Shown piece after piece: positions 42,586 to 51,196 of a DNA stretch of 64,000 bases (position 1 is the stretch's first letter; each line of letters opens with the position of its first letter). A program made the position numbers and the translations under genes. Source of the stretch: Raineyella sp. W15-4 (GTDB lineage Bacteria; Actinomycetota; Actinomycetes; Propionibacteriales; Propionibacteriaceae); the NCBI RefSeq assembly GCF_033170155.1, contig NZ_CP137079.1, positions 1,116,001 through 1,180,000 of the forward strand, read 5' to 3'. Under the pieces are notes generated by a model. That model made no database searches. It was given only the letters and a program-made list of their open reading frames with translations, and was not told where the DNA came from.

Positions 42586-42975
42586 ATGCGGATCGGAGAA
42601 CTCGCGGGGAAGGCGAAGACGAGGGCGTCCACGCTGCGGTACTACGAGGAGCGCGGGCTGCTCCAACCGCCGGAGCGCACCCCGGCCGGGTACCGCAACT
42701 ACGGCGACGAGGCGGTGCAGCGGCTCGAATTCATCGACCGGGCCCGCGCAGCAGGGCTCACCCTCGCGCAAACCGCCGAGATCCTCGAAGTACGTGACGC
42801 GGGCGGGTCGCCGTGCGGTCATGTTCGAGACCTCCTCGACCGGCGACTGGTCGAGATCGACGAGCAGCTCGAGCAGCTCCGCCTGCTCCGTACCAGCGTC
42901 GCCGAGCTCCGCGCGAACGCAGCACAGACGCCGCCGGAGGCCTGCACACCCGAGTCGATCTGCCGGTACCTCTGA
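42586..42975 (+). CDS. merR: MerR-family heavy-metal-responsive regulator
   Basis: 129 residues from the ATG at 42586, which has a GAGG site upstream; the earlier ATG at 42538 lies inside the operator. The HTH and wing read MRIGELAGKAKTRASTLRYY, then ERTPAGYRNYGDEAV. A long dimerisation helix follows, and cysteines at 77 (SPCGH), 120 and 126 (ACTPESICRYL) form a metal site. With merA divergent, mercury is the likely inducer, though Zn/Cd/Pb sensing is possible. Confidence 0.88.
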   Translation: MRIGELAGKAKTRASTLRYYEERGLLQPPERTPAGYRNYGDEAVQRLEFIDRARAAGLTLAQTAEILEVRDAGGSPCGHVRDLLDRRLVEIDEQLEQLRLLRTSVAELRANAAQTPPEACTPESICRYL

Positions 42976-43024
42976 CCAATCGGCTGAAGGGTCTTGCTGC
43001 CCGGAGGGAACCGTTGTCTTGTCC

Positions 43025-43240
43025 GCGTAAGGTTGTCGCGCTCGCGGTAGTTCGTCAGGAACTCGTAGAACGTGTACGACTGCGCGGTCTCGGGCTTGAA
43101 GTTCCAGAGCAGGAAGGAGCCGACAGGGTATCCGTGCCTCAGACAAATTCACGATGGATAGCTGGCATCAGATACTCGCGCTTGCGGATGGCGGTGAGCA
43201 TCTCCTCGATGCTGCGCCGGGTCTAGAAGTACATGCGGCT
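43025..43240 (-). pseudogene. N-terminal remnant of a GmrSD-like (DUF262) nuclease
   Basis: On the minus strand from about 43234 the frame reads MYF-stop-TRRSIEEMLTAIRKREYLMP then AIHREFV. After a gap it continues YPVGSFLLWNFKPETAQSYT and FYEFLTNYRERDN. This is the start of DUF262 proteins, with the P-I-REFVW and YPVGSFL motifs. Codon 4 is a stop and the segment between REFV and YPVGSF is deleted. The sequence ends just before the Cd/Hg block, and the C-terminal end of such a protein lies on the other side (36935-37319). Confidence 0.65.
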
Positions 43241-43264
43241 CTCTCGATTCGGGCTGACGGGTGG

Positions 43265-45835
43265 TCAGACTGCGGTCTCGTCGTTGACGGCGACGACGGT
43301 GTCGTAGAGGCCGTAGCGGCGCAGGCCCTTGTGGGACTCGATGCCGGTGTAGGACAAGGAGGAGTCCTCGTAGCGGCGGAAGGCGAAGACGGCCTGGTTC
43401 ATATGGGTGGCGTTAAAGACGCCGAGATTCACGAGGAGGTGGAAGTCCTCGACGGTCAGTCCGGTGACGGTGCGGAACAAGCCGGGTTCGAGCTTGGTGA
43501 TGACGTCGGTAAGAGTGTTCTCACGGAAGTCGGTCAGGTACATGAACGCAGGGACGCGGGTGGCGAACTTGACCAGCTTCTCCTGAATCTGCGTCCGCTT
43601 GGACTTGTACTCCTTCTCCTCCTCCGTCAACTCCTTCTTCTCCGCCGGAGTAATGTCGTCGCCCTTCTCCTTCTTCGCCTTCTTCACGGCGTCGCTCTTG
43701 TTCACGACGGTCTCGAAAATGTCGCTGCCGAGCGCGCGGAAGCCTTCGATGTTCATGACGGCGTTGAGGGCGTCGGGGTTGTTCATGATCTTGCGCAGGG
43801 TGTCGTTGTCGACGTTGACGAGGATTGCGGACTCCCACTTGCGGGCCAGGAGGGTCGCGGAGGTGCCCGACATGGCGATGTCGAGGATGCCGCCGGCATC
43901 GACCTGGGTCATATTCGACCCGTCGTACGCCAACACGGGCAGGAACTTCACGAGCTCCTCGACGGCTTGCTCAGGGTTCGGCGTCTCCGGCGAGAGACCG
44001 GCGCCGTAGTCGGCGATCTGACGCAGCGCGCGAGTGGGCGCGAAGTCGAACACGAAGCACACCGGCTTGAGGACTGCTTCGGCGCTCGGGTTGTCTCCGT
44101 CGGGATTCTTGATCGACCACGGTGACTGTACGCGGAACGCTGCCTGAAAGTAGGTCTCGGGTGAGTTGAGGTTGCGCAACATCAGGATCGAGGACCACTG
44201 CTTGACGGTGACGCCCGTGGTGAGCTTGCCGCACGACAGGGTGATCGTCTTGGTGTCGTGGCCGTCGCCGATCGCCGCCCGCACTGGCGGGAGAGCATCC
44301 AGCCCGATGCCCGCGCCGGGACCCGCGACGACGAGGACCTTGTAGTCGTGCCAGAACACGTTCTGCTTCTCCGCGAGCAGGTTCGACATTGCCTCGCAGG
44401 CAGCAACGTTGGGCAGGAACCAGAACGAGTGCTGAAGGTACGGCAGGAGTCGGACATCGGAGTACGGGAATGGCGGGCGGGTGCCCATCCGCATCGCGTC
44501 GACCTGGGTGGGAAGGTGAGCGCCGCGGACGAGATCGAGCCACTTCTGCACGTCGGTCTTGTGGGTGAACTCGGCGTCCTTACCGATGCCCTTTGCCTCG
44601 AAGAACTCGTTGAGGTCGAACTCGTCGAACTCTCCCTGATTCGCAACGGCAATCAACTCGTCAGGCATCTGGTACGTGAACAGACGCATCTCCGGGAGCG
44701 ACCCGTACGGGTTCCAGGCGTCCGGTTGCGCGACGGCGTACTCGGCCTTGGCGCGCTGCTCATCGGTGTAGGTCCAGTTGAAGATTTGCTCCTCGATGAA
44801 CTCACCGGTTGCCAGCGCCTTGAATGGCGTGCCCGACAGGTACAGGTAGGCGCGGGTGGTGATCGGCAGGAAGTCGTCCTCGTCGTTGCCGAGTTCGTCA
44901 AGCTCCTCGTCGAAGGCCACGAGGCCGTCGTTGTACTCCGCGGCCAGTTCCTTCTGCTTGACTTTCTCGTCCTCGCCCTCGAACAGCTCCTTGGCGGACT
45001 CTCGCCACGCACCGAAGTGGTATTCATCGAAGATGACGAGGTCCCAGTTGGTGGTGTGGACCCACTCGTTCTTCGCCTTGATGAGGCCGGTCTTCCGATC
45101 TCGCCCGAGCAGGTCCTGGAACGATCCGAAGTAGACCAGTGGCCGAGTCTTGTCCGCCTCATCTGGGCTGCCCCCGGTGGCCGAGGAGAGGTACTGCCAG
45201 CCGTCGAAGTCGGCGTGAGACTCCAGGTCGGTCTGCCAGGCGTCCTCCACTGCGGGCTTGAAGGTGACCACGAGGATGCGTTTGGCGCCGAGCCGCTTCG
45301 CGAGTTGGTAGGAGGCGAAGGTCTTCCCGAAGCGCATCTTGGCGTTCCACAGGAACCGTGGCACCGCGTGAGAGTCCTCGGCCCAGATGGACTTGTAGTA
45401 GCCCTCGGCCTTGTCCACGGCGCTGGCTTGCTCCGGGCGCATCGGAAACTTCTCATGATGGGTTCCACTGAGCTTCACGCCTGTGCGAAGCTCAGTGATC
45501 GCCGTGCGCACATCGTCTGGGGTGCACCACATCCACTCTCGCGCTGAGCCGAAGATCGGGTTCTCGAAGCCCTTGTCGATCAGCCGTTGGCGCACATCTG
45601 AGTCGCGAAACACCGTCCCGTCGCCTCGTTCGGCGAGCTCATCAACGTGCAGCGTGTATGCCTGCTGCATCTGCCCCTGAGACTCGCGGATGCGCGCGTT
45701 CACATCCGCCTTCGTCGTCTGGCCCACCTTGAGAAGCCCCGCGTAGCCGACTGGTGGATCGTTCGGCGACCATGCGTAGATTCGCAGTCGCGCCTCGGGC
45801 TTCTTGGGGAGGAGTTCGTCAATCTCCCGCTTCAC
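43265..45835 (-). CDS. GIY-YIG nuclease / DEAD-type helicase fusion, restriction subunit candidate
   Basis: 856 residues. The N-terminus (residues about 15-80: RLRIYAWSPNDPPVGYAGLL, KVGQTTKADVNARIRE) looks like a GIY-YIG/T5orf172 nuclease. An SF2 helicase follows: FLWNAKMRFGKTFASYQLAK (motif I), WDLVIFDEYHFGAW (DEYH), AYLYLSGTPFKAL (motif III), then a C-terminal half with TLSCGKLTTGVTVKQWSSIL and FQAAFRVQSPWS. A charged helix (KKAKKEKGDDITPAEKKELT) comes late. It overlaps the methyltransferase gene by ATGA. In restriction systems such a fusion would translocate and cut unmodified DNA; this role is inferred. Confidence 0.75.
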   Translation of the reverse strand: MKREIDELLPKKPEARLRIYAWSPNDPPVGYAGLLKVGQTTKADVNARIRESQGQMQQAYTLHVDELAERGDGTVFRDSDVRQRLIDKGFENPIFGSAREWMWCTPDDVRTAITELRTGVKLSGTHHEKFPMRPEQASAVDKAEGYYKSIWAEDSHAVPRFLWNAKMRFGKTFASYQLAKRLGAKRILVVTFKPAVEDAWQTDLESHADFDGWQYLSSATGGSPDEADKTRPLVYFGSFQDLLGRDRKTGLIKAKNEWVHTTNWDLVIFDEYHFGAWRESAKELFEGEDEKVKQKELAAEYNDGLVAFDEELDELGNDEDDFLPITTRAYLYLSGTPFKALATGEFIEEQIFNWTYTDEQRAKAEYAVAQPDAWNPYGSLPEMRLFTYQMPDELIAVANQGEFDEFDLNEFFEAKGIGKDAEFTHKTDVQKWLDLVRGAHLPTQVDAMRMGTRPPFPYSDVRLLPYLQHSFWFLPNVAACEAMSNLLAEKQNVFWHDYKVLVVAGPGAGIGLDALPPVRAAIGDGHDTKTITLSCGKLTTGVTVKQWSSILMLRNLNSPETYFQAAFRVQSPWSIKNPDGDNPSAEAVLKPVCFVFDFAPTRALRQIADYGAGLSPETPNPEQAVEELVKFLPVLAYDGSNMTQVDAGGILDIAMSGTSATLLARKWESAILVNVDNDTLRKIMNNPDALNAVMNIEGFRALGSDIFETVVNKSDAVKKAKKEKGDDITPAEKKELTEEEKEYKSKRTQIQEKLVKFATRVPAFMYLTDFRENTLTDVITKLEPGLFRTVTGLTVEDFHLLVNLGVFNATHMNQAVFAFRRYEDSSLSYTGIESHKGLRRYGLYDTVVAVNDETAV

Positions 45836-47499
45836 TCGTCCGCCTCCATCGGGCGAACGATCCGCTCGACGAAGTCGATCTCGTCTTCCGAGAGTCCGTA
45901 CTTCTCGTAAAGATCATGATCGTTCCAGTCTCGCGTCCAATCCTGGGTCGGAACGAAGGCATAGACCTTCCGCGTGGTGTCTTGCGAGGGCTTGTGAAGG
46001 AGGATGAGAAAGCGCGTCAGACGGCAGCGGAGGTACGACAGCGCGCTCTCCGCCTCTCCTCGTGTATCGAAGGTTCCGATGCAGAGGTACGTCTCGGAGG
46101 AGATGCTCCCGCTCTCGCCAAGGAAGGGAGTGCTGATGATCCGATGGGGATAGGTGTCCTTATTTCCCGTGCCGGGCGCGGCGCGGCCAACGTAAACCTT
46201 CCAGCCATCGATGAGGTGAGCGCCCGAAGGGATCGATGCTCGGTCCACATACCCAGTCCCACCGTTCTGGTAGATGAGCACGTCGCCAGGCGCCTTTGAC
46301 GCTCTGCCCTTGAACGTGGTCTCAAATCCAAAGGGCTTACGGGAGCTGACCAGCCTTTCGAAGCGCTTGCTCTCCGGCAGTGCCAGCGAGTGCTCCTGCC
46401 CGGTCTCGACGGCAATCACCTTGCGCAAGATTGACAGAGCCTCGTTGAACCGGATGAAGACATCCGCGCCTGGTTCGAGCAAAGAGCGAGTGGCCGTGGT
46501 CGTCGGCCAATCCTTGAAGTGGGTGGTGACCTCGCAGAGTCCGGGGTGGTCGCGATCCCAGAGGAAGTAGCACACCCCGCCCTTTAGTCCGACGCCTGGG
46601 AACACGTCCGAAGCGCTCAGGTAATCGTTGATTGCCCGCACGCGGCTGTCGGTCAGCATTGACTCCCTGAACTCATCGAGGCCTTTTCCTCCCGCAAACC
46701 AACGCGAGGGAACGATCATGGACAAGAAACGCGGGTCGAGTTTCTTGGCCTGCTCTACGAAGAGTTGATAGATCGGGGCGGCGCTGGTCCCATGACCGCC
46801 GTCGCTGAGCTGGTAGGGCGGGTTGCCGATGATGACGTCGAACTGCATGGTGTCTCCGAACAGCTCCGCGATGCGGGCTTTGATGTCGTCGGTGTGGATG
46901 AAGGCGTAGGCGTGAGTCTCAAGGTCGTCACCACGGGCGTAGTCATCCTCGCCTGCGCCGCAGTAGATGCACTTGCGGTTGGTATAGACGGCGACTTCCT
47001 CGCTGGTCAGTGGATCAGCACGGAACTCCCGCTTCCCGCCGCCCCAGGTGTGCTCGGTGCGCTCGAACCAGATGTTGCCGTCCTCGGTCGTGAATGACCT
47101 AGCGATCGAGTGCGGGCCGTTGGCGAACTTCGAGCAGTAGACGCTCCGGCGCGCGAGCAGCGCCGTGAGCTGGGTGATCCCGATGCCGAACACTTGGTGG
47201 GTGAGGATGTGATCGACGCGTTCGGTGAGGTCGGGGATCGTCAGGATCAGGCCGTCGGTGAGTCGGCGCACGATCTCGCGGAGGAACACACCAGACTTGG
47301 TGAACGGATCGAGGAACGTGACATCGGGGTTGGCCCAGATGTCGGCGCCGTCGTTGGCGTCTGCCCACGCGGCGGCAAGCGTGTCGAGCATCTGGTTCGC
47401 GAACTCCGGCGGGGTGAAGACCTCATCGTTGGAGAGGTTCGCGATGCAGGTCAAGACATCCGGGTTGTGCCCTCGGAGAGTCAAAGGTGCAAGGGTCAC
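45832..47499 (-). CDS. N6-adenine DNA methyltransferase, large subunit with target-recognition-like C-terminus
   Basis: 555 residues. The N-terminus has NDEVFTPPEFANQMLDTLAA, a motif-I-like TFLDPFTKSGVFLREIVRRL, and the catalytic NPPY in FDVIIGNPPYQLSDGGHGTS. A CxxC pair (CIYCGAG) lies between. The C-terminal ~220 residues (ISSETYLCIGTFDTRGEAES, then YAFVPTQDWTRDWNDHDLYE) resemble the recognition region of Eco57I-like methylases. It overlaps both neighbours by ATGA. The variant motif I suggests dependence on the small subunit. Confidence 0.82.
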   Translation of the reverse strand: MTLAPLTLRGHNPDVLTCIANLSNDEVFTPPEFANQMLDTLAAAWADANDGADIWANPDVTFLDPFTKSGVFLREIVRRLTDGLILTIPDLTERVDHILTHQVFGIGITQLTALLARRSVYCSKFANGPHSIARSFTTEDGNIWFERTEHTWGGGKREFRADPLTSEEVAVYTNRKCIYCGAGEDDYARGDDLETHAYAFIHTDDIKARIAELFGDTMQFDVIIGNPPYQLSDGGHGTSAAPIYQLFVEQAKKLDPRFLSMIVPSRWFAGGKGLDEFRESMLTDSRVRAINDYLSASDVFPGVGLKGGVCYFLWDRDHPGLCEVTTHFKDWPTTTATRSLLEPGADVFIRFNEALSILRKVIAVETGQEHSLALPESKRFERLVSSRKPFGFETTFKGRASKAPGDVLIYQNGGTGYVDRASIPSGAHLIDGWKVYVGRAAPGTGNKDTYPHRIISTPFLGESGSISSETYLCIGTFDTRGEAESALSYLRCRLTRFLILLHKPSQDTTRKVYAFVPTQDWTRDWNDHDLYEKYGLSEDEIDFVERIVRPMEADE

Positions 47500-48140
47500 G
47501 CGGCGGCCTCGGCGATCTGAATGACGGTCATCGTCGGGTAAGTCTGCGCGGGGACGAACAGGTCCTCGTCATCGAGCTCGCCGAATAGGGTTCCCTCGTA
47601 CGAGGCGCGCTGAGTGAGGTCGTCGTAGCGAAAGTCGCGCCTCTGGAACTTGCCTTTGCCGAGGTAGCCCCACTCAGGAAAGGTGATCGGCTGGCCGCTT
47701 GGCACGGTCATGGTCAAGGCATCGCCCTGGACGATGTTCACGGTGAGAACCGCGCGGGCCGCTCGTGCCCACTGGTCATCGTTGCCGATACCCAAGAACG
47801 TGTTGAACACCTCGGCGAGATTGTGACGGCACTCTTCGGCGTTGTCTGCGAGAAGTTCGATACCGTAGGTGCACATGAGCGCGAACAATGCGTAGTGGCG
47901 CTTCTCGAACTCGCTCTTGCCGTGCCGAAGCTCGACCGTGGCGAGCTTGCGAGCCAGGACGGGGATGAGGAAGTTGCCCGAGCCGCAGGCGGGTTCGAGT
48001 ACGCGGGAGTCGATCCGCTCAGACTCGTGCTTAACGAGGTCGAGCATGTCCTCGACCATCCACGCCGGCGTGAACACCTCGCCGTGGTCCGCAACGCGTT
48101 GCTTGGACTTCACCAAGCGCTGGGCGTCTTTCAGGTTCAT
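47496..48140 (-). CDS. N6-adenine DNA methyltransferase, small subunit without NPPY
   Basis: 214 residues. It has HGEVFTPAWMVEDMLDLVKH and a canonical SAM motif I, RVLEPACGSGNFLIPVLARK, then YGIELLADNAEECRHNLAEV and VNIVQGDALTM. The catalytic NPPY motif is missing and the protein ends where that domain would continue. The next gene has NPPY but a degenerate motif I. The two may complement each other as a heteromeric enzyme. Its start overlaps the HTH gene stop. Confidence 0.8.
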   Translation of the reverse strand: MNLKDAQRLVKSKQRVADHGEVFTPAWMVEDMLDLVKHESERIDSRVLEPACGSGNFLIPVLARKLATVELRHGKSEFEKRHYALFALMCTYGIELLADNAEECRHNLAEVFNTFLGIGNDDQWARAARAVLTVNIVQGDALTMTVPSGQPITFPEWGYLGKGKFQRRDFRYDDLTQRASYEGTLFGELDDEDLFVPAQTYPTMTVIQIAEAAA

Positions 48141-48397
48141 CTTCCCCCCTCCCGGTGCTCGTCGTTGTCATGAGCGTAGGAGCGTCCACCGACACCGGGA
48201 TGGGCTACGTGGAGCTCTTGGTCACTGGCCGCCGCACCCGCGCGCACCCAGTCGTCTATCTCGCTGGCTTGGAACTTCCAGAGGCGTCCGACCTTGTGGG
48301 CGGGCATGGCCTTCTCGGCGATCCAGGTGTAGACGGTGTCTTTGGTGACCCCGAGGTGGGCGGCGATGTCGTCTGCGGACAGCCACGGCTCAGCCAC
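48137..48397 (-). CDS. Excisionase-like helix-turn-helix protein leading the RM-like operon
   Basis: 86 residues. WLSADDIAAHLGVTKDTVYT followed by WIAEKAMPAHKVGRLWKF is the HTH_17/MerR-like excisionase domain (residues about 5-50). The C-terminal tail is His/Gly-rich (DNDEHREGGR). It is the first gene of a four-gene minus-strand operon and overlaps the methylase by 4 bases. It may act as a controller protein for the restriction operon. Confidence 0.75.
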   Translation of the reverse strand: MAEPWLSADDIAAHLGVTKDTVYTWIAEKAMPAHKVGRLWKFQASEIDDWVRAGAAASDQELHVAHPGVGGRSYAHDNDEHREGGR

Positions 48398-48532
48398 GTT
48401 GGTCCTCCCTCGCTCAATGGCCCAGGCAGGCCAACACCCACGATGATACCGGCTGAGGTACGGCTTGAGTTGGGTTTCTCCGGGCGTGGCCGAACGAGAC
48501 GGGTTTCGAGAGTGGCCGCTGCGTTCTGCCGA

Positions 48533-49669
48533 TCAGCGTGGGATGCGCACCTTGAGCCAGGCGGTCACCGTGTTCCGCCAGCGGTCCAGATCGCTGTTCC
48601 AGCAGAGGGTGTGGCCGGCATCGAAGGTCTCAAGCTCAACGAGGTCCGGGCGAGCGTCTCGGAGTGCTTGTGAGAGCCGGATCGGCACGGAGTCGTCTCG
48701 GGTGCCGTGGAGGATCAGGGTCGGCGTGTTGAGCTCTACGGCTCGGGATGTCCAGTCGAAGGTGGGAAGTGGGATGCGTCCTGGCAGGCCGACTGTGCGT
48801 GCCAGTGGGTCGAGGGTGAGCCACGGGATCGCGAGGTGCCCGGCTGCTGCAGGCCATCCGCTGCGGGCGCAGTTGGACTTGATGACTTCGGTCCAGTTGA
48901 GGACTGGGGAGTCGAGTACGAGCGCGGCGATCAGTCCCGGATGTCGCGGGTGGTCGGCGAGCTGGAGAGCGACAGCGGCACCCATCGACCAGCCGAAGAT
49001 CACGACCTGTTCGGCTCCTCGTCGGACGGCGTACCCGATGGCCTCGTCAACGTCGCTCGTCTCTGCGTAGCCGAAGGTCGTCCGGCCGGTGCCAACTCGC
49101 GGCCCTTCTGCTGTGTTGCGGTAGCTGACGACGAGGGAGGTGTAGCCGAGTTCGGTTGCGGCGAGGACGCCGCGGAGGGTGCCGGCGCGGGTGCTGCCGA
49201 GGCCGTGGATGTGGATGGCCCAGGTCGCGAGGTCGCCGTCGATGCGCCAGGCCGGGCATGGTCCTGCGGGGGTCGTGATGGTGATGTCGCGTGTGTGGAG
49301 TCCGGCGTCGGCTGGGGTGGCGTAGTAGATGCCGCTCCAGGAGGCGCAATCGCCGGTCTTCGGAGTGAAACCCGATGTGGTGCCCGTGATCCTGCGAGCG
49401 ACGCGGGTGGGTCCTCGATCGACGCTATCTGTGGCGAGCTGCGCCCAGCCGCCGTGCTCGAACCAGAGATTGTAGATGCCTGGCGCGGCGGCCTGGTCGG
49501 TGCGGTCGAGCACGATCAGGTCGCCGTCGTCGGTGTACTCGACGCCTCGAACGGTGAGGTCGAACATTCGTGGGCCGACGGGTGCGGTGAGCCGCCGCGC
49601 GATGGCCCACCCGACCCCGGCAACCGCTGCCGCCGCGGCCCCAGCGCCGAGAGCGATGCGGCCTATCAC
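48533..49669 (-). CDS. Alpha/beta hydrolase
   Basis: 378 residues. An N-terminal transmembrane or signal segment (GAGAAAAAVAGVGWAIAR) precedes an unusual ~110-residue domain. The hydrolase core has the nucleophile elbow GWSMGAAV, the oxyanion region AIHIHGLGSTRAGT, a late acid in LILHGTRDDSVPI and a histidine in DAGHTLCWNSD. The substrate is unknown. It overlaps the MAB_1171c-type gene by ATGA and so belongs to the XRE-ImmA operon, which is odd for a hydrolase. Confidence 0.85.
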   Translation of the reverse strand: MIGRIALGAGAAAAAVAGVGWAIARRLTAPVGPRMFDLTVRGVEYTDDGDLIVLDRTDQAAAPGIYNLWFEHGGWAQLATDSVDRGPTRVARRITGTTSGFTPKTGDCASWSGIYYATPADAGLHTRDITITTPAGPCPAWRIDGDLATWAIHIHGLGSTRAGTLRGVLAATELGYTSLVVSYRNTAEGPRVGTGRTTFGYAETSDVDEAIGYAVRRGAEQVVIFGWSMGAAVALQLADHPRHPGLIAALVLDSPVLNWTEVIKSNCARSGWPAAAGHLAIPWLTLDPLARTVGLPGRIPLPTFDWTSRAVELNTPTLILHGTRDDSVPIRLSQALRDARPDLVELETFDAGHTLCWNSDLDRWRNTVTAWLKVRIPR

Positions 49670-50676
49670 GACTCCCGCTCCTCGACGTAGGGAACGGGCG
49701 AGGTCGTCGCGAGGGCACTGTCGCTTCCGACGAGGTGGCTCTCGGCGCGTTCGAGCAGGTCGCGGTCGTCGGTGCTGATGTCGAAGGTGATGCGAGGGTC
49801 GATCATCGCGTCGCGGATTTCGACGATCACTCGGTGGAGGTGCCCTTCGGGGTCTTCGCTACTGGCGGCGAGGGGGTCGGCCTGGCTCAGCCCGGGCCGT
49901 GCGCGCGTCGCCTGGTGCCAAAGCGACTCCAGCTGCGCTGTGAGGGCGACGGTCTGCCTCTGCCGGGCGCGGTGCTGAGCGCGACGGACGGCAGGCTGGA
50001 TCGCGAACCCGGCACAGAGGAACACGAAGGTCAGGACGGAGAGCGGATCGTAGGCGGACTGGATAGTGTGCATGAGGTCGAGGTGGCCCGTGGCGTGGGC
50101 AACGTCCATGACGATCACGGCGAGGCAGAGCGCGACGCCGAACGCCGACCCCAGGCTCAACAGTGCCGCGGGGAGGTGCTGGATGCCGGTGTTGTGCCGG
50201 TACTGCCTTATGGCGAGGACGAGCATCGCCACGACAATGACGAGGCAGTAGGTGAAGTTGATGATCGAGTAGACCGCCGCCGCTGGCTGTGCGCCGAGGT
50301 CGATCATAAATCGTGTGGTAGTGGTGCCGCGGTCGATGAGCAGGAACGATGCGGTGATCGCGAGCAGCGCGACGAGCAGGACGGGGATGCTGACGGCGGC
50401 TCGGACGAGCCTGGGCCGGTACTCGCCGGTCTTCATGACGCCGCGGCCGAGGAAGAACAGCCCGGTCATCAGGAGCGCGTCCGCGATCAGGGTGGCGAGG
50501 TTGGTGCCACCGAGCAGTCGATCGACGGCGCTGTAGGCGGCATCCACGTTGAGCGTCATCGCGATGGCGATGGTGAGGGCGGCGTAGGTGATGCTTCGGT
50601 CGGTGCGTTTGCGTCGGAAGATGAGCAGGCTCGCCACGAGCGCCCACATGAGCGTTGCGACGAGCGTCTGGATCAT
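49666..50676 (-). CDS. MAB_1171c-type membrane protein
   Basis: 336 residues with seven or so hydrophobic segments (MIQTLVATLMWALVASLLIF at the start, RAAVSIPVLLVALLAITASF in the middle) and a soluble C-terminal domain. It matches the membrane family often named MAB_1171c putative transporter, which in Actinobacteria regularly sits beside XRE and ImmA genes. It overlaps both ImmA and the hydrolase by ATGA. Its biochemical role is not established; the arrangement suggests an envelope function tied to element control. Confidence 0.75.
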   Translation of the reverse strand: MIQTLVATLMWALVASLLIFRRKRTDRSITYAALTIAIAMTLNVDAAYSAVDRLLGGTNLATLIADALLMTGLFFLGRGVMKTGEYRPRLVRAAVSIPVLLVALLAITASFLLIDRGTTTTRFMIDLGAQPAAAVYSIINFTYCLVIVVAMLVLAIRQYRHNTGIQHLPAALLSLGSAFGVALCLAVIVMDVAHATGHLDLMHTIQSAYDPLSVLTFVFLCAGFAIQPAVRRAQHRARQRQTVALTAQLESLWHQATRARPGLSQADPLAASSEDPEGHLHRVIVEIRDAMIDPRITFDISTDDRDLLERAESHLVGSDSALATTSPVPYVEERES

Positions 50677-51137
50677 CCGAATATCTCCGAGTATCTGGAC
50701 TCTGCGAACACCGACCCTCGGATGCCGGCGGCGAGCCGGTCGGCGAGGGACTCGGCGGCGATCTCGGTTTCGCTGTCGAGGTCTTGCCGCCTGAGCAGGC
50801 GACCTCTGGTGTACGGCGGGATGTTGGGCAGCAGTACCTCCCCGACTGCACAGCCGTCGCCTTCGCCGTGGCCAAGGATCATGTGGGCGAGCTCGTGGAG
50901 CACGAACTGCTGGCGATGCAGCGCGGAGTCGCTGCGGGCGTGAAGCACGACGTCTTCGGCATCGGTGGAGAGCCAGAGCGCGCAGAGGCCGTCGTGGGTG
51001 TCGAGGTCTGCGAGTTCGACGACGCGGAGCCTACGGTGCCGCCGGTCTTGGACGGTGTGGAGGAGATCGTCAAGGGCGAAGGTATTGCCGAGCTCAAGGC
51101 CCGCGACGGCCGCCGATACGGTCTGTTCGATCTTCAC
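50673..51137 (-). CDS. immA: ImmA/IrrE-family metallopeptidase
   Basis: 154 residues from the GTG at 51137. The zinc motif is FVLHELAHMILGHGEGDG (HExxH, about residues 75-79), and the later ETEIAAESLADRLAAGI supplies the acidic ligand region. In ICEBs1 the homologous ImmA cleaves the XRE repressor ImmR to induce excision and transfer. The adjacent XRE gene and palindromes support the same role here. The frame extends further upstream but overlaps the XRE gene without supporting sequence. Confidence 0.85.
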   Translation of the reverse strand: MKIEQTVSAAVAGLELGNTFALDDLLHTVQDRRHRRLRVVELADLDTHDGLCALWLSTDAEDVVLHARSDSALHRQQFVLHELAHMILGHGEGDGCAVGEVLLPNIPPYTRGRLLRRQDLDSETEIAAESLADRLAAGIRGSVFAESRYSEIFG

Positions 51138-51196
51138 GGTTCGCCCCTTCTCTGTAGGGAGCAGGGACCGGTGGCGGCTCCATCGTGCGGTACCGG

